Assembly (NCBI GenBank): GCA_013398015.1
Contig: VZRR01011621.1
Location: 248,001-312,000, forward strand
Source: Oreocharis arfaki
Lineage: Eukaryota > Chordata > Aves > Passeriformes > Paramythiidae
Direction: 5' to 3'
DNA: 64,000 bases
This document shows, one piece after another, positions 62,201 to 64,000 of the stretch; within the stretch, counting starts at the first letter, position 1; each line of letters opens with the position of its first letter. The translations under genes were made by a program, and so were the position numbers. Under the pieces are notes generated by a model. That model had not been told where the DNA came from. It did not search any database and saw only the letters and a list, made by a program, of their open reading frames with translations.

Positions 62201-64000
62201 GCACAGAGAGAGTTGTTCTTTCTCCATAGCAACAAGATACTTAAAAGCCAATCTGGAGACTGAAGACGGGCTCAAAAACAAAACACAACATGTATCGATT
62301 TATTATCTCTATTTTAAGCCTCAGCTGGGAAGTACACAGGATAGCATTTGTTTAGCCCGAGGAAGCATCTTCATGGAAAGCTCTCTCCTCCCTTTATACC
62401 TCCCTGCCTTCAAAGCGACCCGCGGTGGGAAGCAAACTGTGGCACTTTACACATCCCCTGCTCTCAGCTAATGCCAAAGACATCAGGCACAAACACAGCC
62501 TGAGGTGCTCATAGCTGAAGCGTATCCACTGCTGCCTTTTGCAGGGACTGCAGGGAGGCATCCATACCTCCAAACTCTTCTCACAGGACTCTGGGAGTGG
62601 GGGGGAAGAAGGAGGAGTTGCAGCCTTTTGCTGAAAAAAAACCCAACAAAACAACAACAAAAAAAACCCCACATAAAAATAAACAAACAAAACTCTCAAA
62701 CTTGCTGTTTCGTAGTTACCAGCTGAAGCCCCTGATTGCAAGGACTCGGGATATGCTCGTATCTTGTCCTTGAAGTCTGCCTATACCTGCTTGGAAACAG
62801 CTCTGCTCAGGCACCTGAATGACTTCAATAAAGCCATTATGCTGACTGCACTGGCAGGGCTCTGGTAACATTACAGACCTCACCTCCTCCTCAAAGGCAC
62901 CGATGGAGCCTGCACAGCACATTCTAGAATGCATCAGGGTTATCTACGAAGCCCATCAAGTTTTGGGTGAATGGAGCGTGCCGAAAAAGCTGCAGAGCAG
63001 CTGGGCTTTAAGTCCTGGTCTTGCTGCAACACCTCTCACTGCTGGGGTGAGCATCCCCTACTCCCTTCCTGCAAAGAATGAGCACGCAGCAGCATCAGAG
63101 CTTTCCAGAATGAACACAGCCAAACACAGCACCGAGCAGCACGGTCTGTGCTCAGCCAGGAGTGCTCCACAAATATCTGGGCACACAGGGGTAGTGCCAA
63201 CAGCCACTGTCCCTCGGGGCACGACGGCATTGCAAGCTGCCGAGGACAGGGCAGTGCAGAGAGGTAAAGTGTTTACACAGCACCTAAGCAGGGAGGCTTT
63301 TGCCCAGTGGAAAAACAAAAACATGCTGAGGGTTTGGAAATGCAAGCTAAGAGTCTTAACTGGCACTGAATACTGGAGAGCTGGTGGGAATTGGGCATGA
63401 GGTGGCAAACGGAGCAAAAGTTGTTGATTGTGTACAACCATGCCAAAAATATGGTCCAGTGTGCCAATTTTGTTTGTTCTAAAGTTTCCTTCAACGCAAA
63501 ATTTTACTGTTTGAAGGACCATGAAACATTCAAGGAGGAAAGAAAAGCCTGGTTTAATATTATCCAAAGATGCATTTCCAGTGTCTGCCATGAAAGCCAT
63601 CATTTGAATTTCATATTAGTATTAAACATAGTTCTAGTTTAGATTCACCCGTGAGTCATAAGTTTAAAAAAAAAAAAGCACTGTACTCAGCAACTTTGCC
63701 TTGGCTCAGCACTATTATCTTACAGACTTCATCTGTACATCTGCTAAATCAAGAACTCCAGAAAAAAATCCAATTCACATACACTAAATATCCATCTGTC
63801 TAACCATTTCTCCTACAGCTAATGTATAATTTAGATCTAAAATACAGAAACTTTCAATCGGCCAATCCTTATCCACTATATTTATTATGGGTCTTGATTT
63901 TTCATTTCCTCATGCAACATTTTATTCAAGAATTAAATATTATTTTTCAAGCCACTGAAACAATTTACTGTTACTTTTGAAAAAAAATTGCTTTATCTTA
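56211..64000 (-). other. SERGEF: Probable SERGEF intron, part 2
   Basis: No RCC1 exon was recognised. The region is somewhat richer in GC at 60450-60870 and 61380-61640. It contains a 153-codon - strand ORF at 60405-60866 and a 112-codon + ORF at 57236-57574 without family signatures, and a palindromic nuclear-receptor-like site at 60291-60306. It reaches the right edge without any exon I can support. Confidence 0.5.
60291..60306. promoter_or_regulatory. Everted AGGTCA repeat (ER2-like)
   Basis: GTGACCTAAAGGTCAC: TGACCT and AGGTCA half-sites are everted around two bases, with one further paired base at each end. AGGTCA half-sites are bound by nuclear receptors. Only the sequence match is seen; function is unknown. 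Confidence 0.35.

Overview
The window looks like avian genomic DNA. It has dispersed CR1 LINEs, including classic CR1 3' ends and one 2.2 kb antisense copy, an avian-type retroviral LTR, fossil tRNA-derived SINEs and AT-rich introns, and the coding exons are vertebrate. Species cannot be fixed from sequence alone. Most open reading frames here are chance ORFs in non-coding DNA.

Two protein genes are supported. The first is KCNC1 (voltage-gated potassium channel Kv3.1) on the + strand, from before the window's left edge to about 29.3 kb. Exon 1 (N-terminus and T1 domain) lies upstream, outside the window. Positions 1-7427 are the end of intron 1. Exon 2 (7428-8361) encodes S1-S6, the pore and the proximal C-terminus. 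Reading through its 5' splice site gives the short Kv3.1a tail (stop at 8393). Splicing 16.6 kb downstream to exon 3 (24980-25168) begins the Kv3.1b tail. Exon 3 can join two acceptors in the same phase: a proximal one at 27154, giving a tail homologous to the ends of Kv3.2 and Kv3.4, and a distal one at 27974, giving the classical Kv3.1b end. No AATAAA or ATTAAA lies between these two ends, so they probably share one 3'UTR with poly(A) signals from 28985 to 29304.

The second gene is SERGEF (an RCC1-repeat protein) on the - strand. Only one exon is secure (38380 down to about 38214), carrying its last RCC1 blade. KCNC1 and SERGEF converge tail to tail, as in other amniotes. From 38.4 to 64 kb I find no other SERGEF exon, and this is probably intron.

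The rest is repeats and unrecognised intronic or intergenic DNA: CR1 copies near 5.5, 6.3 and 17.4-19.6 kb, SINE fossils near 5.2, 21.9 and 32.4 kb, an LTR at 55.7-56.2 kb, microsatellites and homopolymer tracts. No CRISPR array, bacterial operon, rRNA or intact tRNA gene was seen. The best biology here is the C-terminal alternative-splicing switch of KCNC1, with its G-quadruplex-like tract, hairpin and A/T fold-back nearby.
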